Positions 4,262-5,211 of a DNA stretch of 5,211 bases are shown one piece after another (the stretch's first letter is position 1; each line of letters begins with the position of its first letter). The translations under genes and the position numbers were made by a program. The notes beneath the pieces are model-generated. The model was given only the letters and a program-made list of their open reading frames with translations, made no database searches and was not told the origin of the DNA. The DNA comes from Halovenus sp. (GTDB lineage: Archaea; Halobacteriota; Halobacteria; Halobacteriales; Haloarculaceae): assembly GCA_003551265.1 (NCBI GenBank), contig PUMG01000013.1, positions 1-5,211 on the forward strand, read 5' to 3'.

Positions 4262-5071
4262 ATGCAAACGCTGACGCTTGGACCGGCGGGGACCTACTCC
4301 CATCGGGCGGCACAGGCAGTCGCAGCCGAAGACGCCATCGAGTTTACGGAATCGGTCACGGGTATCGTCGAAGCCGTTGCAGCCGAAACGGTCGAGCGTG
4401 GCGTCGTTCCGGTCGAGAACAGTATCGAGGGGTCGGTGACGGAAGCGCTCGACGCCTTTGCAGAGAACGACGTTGCTGTCGTCCGAGAGATAGTCACACC
4501 GATTCGACACGCTCTGCTCGCACGCGAGGAGTCGTTCGACCTCGTCGCCAGTCACGCACAGGCCCTCGCACAGTGTCGTTCGTTTCTCACGTCGAACTAT
4601 CCCGAGGTGGACGTCGAGGCCGTCGCGAGTACCGCTCGTGGCGTCGAACGTGCTCGTGAAGACTCCACTGTCGCAGGTATTGGCCATCCCGACAATGCCG
4701 ACGACACGCTGACGGTACTGGCCGAGGACATTCAGGACCGGTCCTCGAACGCCACCCGGTTCCTGGTGGTCGCCCAACCCAACGAACGGTCGGAGGCTGG
4801 GAGCAAGACCTCTCTCATCGTCTACCCCGGCCGAGACTACCCGGGTCTCCTGCTCGAACTGCTCGAACCGTTCGCCGAACGAGACATAAACCTCACCCGT
4901 GTCGAATCGCGACCCAGCGGTGAACGACTGGGTGACTACGTGTTCCACCTGGATGTCGCCGCCGGTCTCTACGAAGACCGGACTATCGAGGCCATCGGTG
5001 TCGTCGAGGATATCGCTGGCACTGGCTGGGTCCGTCGACTCGGCTCGTACGACACCGAGACTGTCGTCTGA
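4262..5071 (+). CDS. pheA: Prephenate dehydratase
   Basis: Converts prephenate to phenylpyruvate, the committed step of phenylalanine synthesis, in the cytoplasm. 269 residues from ATG 4262. The catalytic domain (about 1-175) shows GPAGTYSHRAA (7-17), VPVENSIEGSV (49-59), SHAQALAQCRSFL (97-109), STARGVERA (123-131) and the TRF motif T165-R166-F167 within SNATRFLVV. A C-terminal ACT domain (about 182-265) begins KTSLIVYPG and contains ESRP (215-218), the phenylalanine-binding motif. The second regulatory motif, usually GALV, reads GLLL (195-198). Feedback inhibition by phenylalanine is therefore likely but not certain. The length fits a stand-alone archaeal or bacterial enzyme without a chorismate mutase domain. 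It is transcribed alone from the TATA box at 4232, and no other aromatic pathway gene is visible nearby. Confidence 0.96.
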   Translation: MQTLTLGPAGTYSHRAAQAVAAEDAIEFTESVTGIVEAVAAETVERGVVPVENSIEGSVTEALDAFAENDVAVVREIVTPIRHALLAREESFDLVASHAQALAQCRSFLTSNYPEVDVEAVASTARGVERAREDSTVAGIGHPDNADDTLTVLAEDIQDRSSNATRFLVVAQPNERSEAGSKTSLIVYPGRDYPGLLLELLEPFAERDINLTRVESRPSGERLGDYVFHLDVAAGLYEDRTIEAIGVVEDIAGTGWVRRLGSYDTETVV

Positions 5072-5082
5072 AAATCCGCTAG

Positions 5083-5088
5083 TAATTA
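5083..5088 (+). promoter_or_regulatory. Possible TATA box downstream of pheA
   Basis: TAATTA in an AT-rich patch just after the pheA stop. Its centre is 26-27 nt upstream of an ATG at 5112 that opens a frame to the window edge. The spacing fits a leaderless promoter, but the box is weak and the downstream frame is doubtful. Confidence 0.3.
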
Positions 5089-5113
5089 GTGAAAGGAATT
5101 GAGGAGTCGTGAT

Positions 5114-5211
5114 GGGGAAGCCCCCGGTCGCTCGACTCGAGGGCCTCGCTGCGCGCTTCGCTCTCCGCAGGGCCCGCTCAGTGCTTGCATCGGCCGTCTT
5201 CGTCGAGCGAC
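5114..5211. repeat. Dense inverted-repeat element at the right edge
   Basis: Three dyads lie close together. GGGG-AAG-CCCC is a small hairpin at 5114-5124. GGGCC (5141-5145) and CTGCG (5149-5153) pair with CGCAG and GGCCC (5166-5175), giving 10 bp with a 3-nt bulge and a 12-nt loop. The arms GTCGCTCGAC (5127-5136) and GTCGAGCGAC (5202-5211) are exact inverses enclosing that hairpin. The last arm touches the window edge, so the element may extend further. It could be a haloarchaeal intergenic repeat, part of a small mobile element, or a 3' structure of the pheA message. The only reading frame across it starts at 5112 (first residues MGKPPVARLEG) and is Arg-rich and unconvincing. Confidence 0.45.

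Noticed and set aside
2910..4313. Long minus-strand ORF (467 codons) opposite the ATPase.
   Set aside because: It spans two promoters and three genes on the other strand and has no family resemblance. It is a shadow frame.
3907..4659. Plus-strand ORF of 250 codons overlapping the ATPase end and the pheA start.
   Set aside because: It reads through the pheA TATA box and out of frame with both well-identified proteins.
3923..4948. Minus-strand ORF of 341 codons opposite pheA and the acidic tail.
   Set aside because: Its serine run is the complement of the GAC/GAT codons of the acidic tail, and pheA motifs on the plus strand are conclusive.
5112..5211. Partial CDS starting at ATG 5112 and running off the right edge.
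   Set aside because: The spacing to a weak TATA box fits, but only 33 codons are visible, the peptide is Arg-rich with no known motif, and the DNA is dominated by inverted repeats. Kept only as a note.

Overview
This window looks like chromosomal DNA from a haloarchaeon (class Halobacteria). The evidence is GC-rich coding sequence, acidic soluble proteins, archaeal TATA boxes about 27 nt upstream of initiation codons (leaderless transcripts), an archaeal-type CCA-adding enzyme, and a tRNA gene with no encoded CCA end. The genus cannot be told from the sequence alone. I see no transposase, integrase, CRISPR array or phage gene.

Layout. Bases 1-1006 (minus strand) hold the N-terminal three quarters of cca, the archaeal tRNA nucleotidyltransferase, which runs off the left edge. 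A tRNA-Asn(GUU) gene (1096-1168) is divergent from it and has its own TATA box. A 300-base stretch (1169-1468) follows. It contains a promoter, a run of 21-bp tandem repeats, and a doubtful 75-codon ORF whose stop overlaps the next start codon. The main gene of the middle section is a complete BCCT-family osmolyte transporter (1469-3007). It is coupled through an ATGA overlap to a gene for a 76-residue protein with two membrane segments (3004-3234). After a short gap with its own promoter comes a MinD/ParA-type ATPase (3276-4133) with an arginine in place of the P-loop lysine, a polyacidic tail and a short hydrophobic C-terminal tip. Then a promoter with a strong TATA box drives a leaderless pheA (4262-5071), encoding prephenate dehydratase of the phenylalanine pathway. 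The right edge (5072-5211) has no confident gene but contains dense inverted repeats.

How the genes relate. The CCA enzyme and tRNA-Asn are linked in function, because this tRNA needs CCA added after transcription. The transporter and the small membrane protein almost certainly form one translational unit, probably for uptake of glycine betaine or a related compatible solute. The ATPase and pheA each have their own promoter, and nothing in the sequence ties them to the transporter beyond adjacency. The points most worth a second look are the transporter-coupled small protein, the Arg P-loop MinD-like ATPase with its tail, and the repeat-bearing leader upstream of the transporter.
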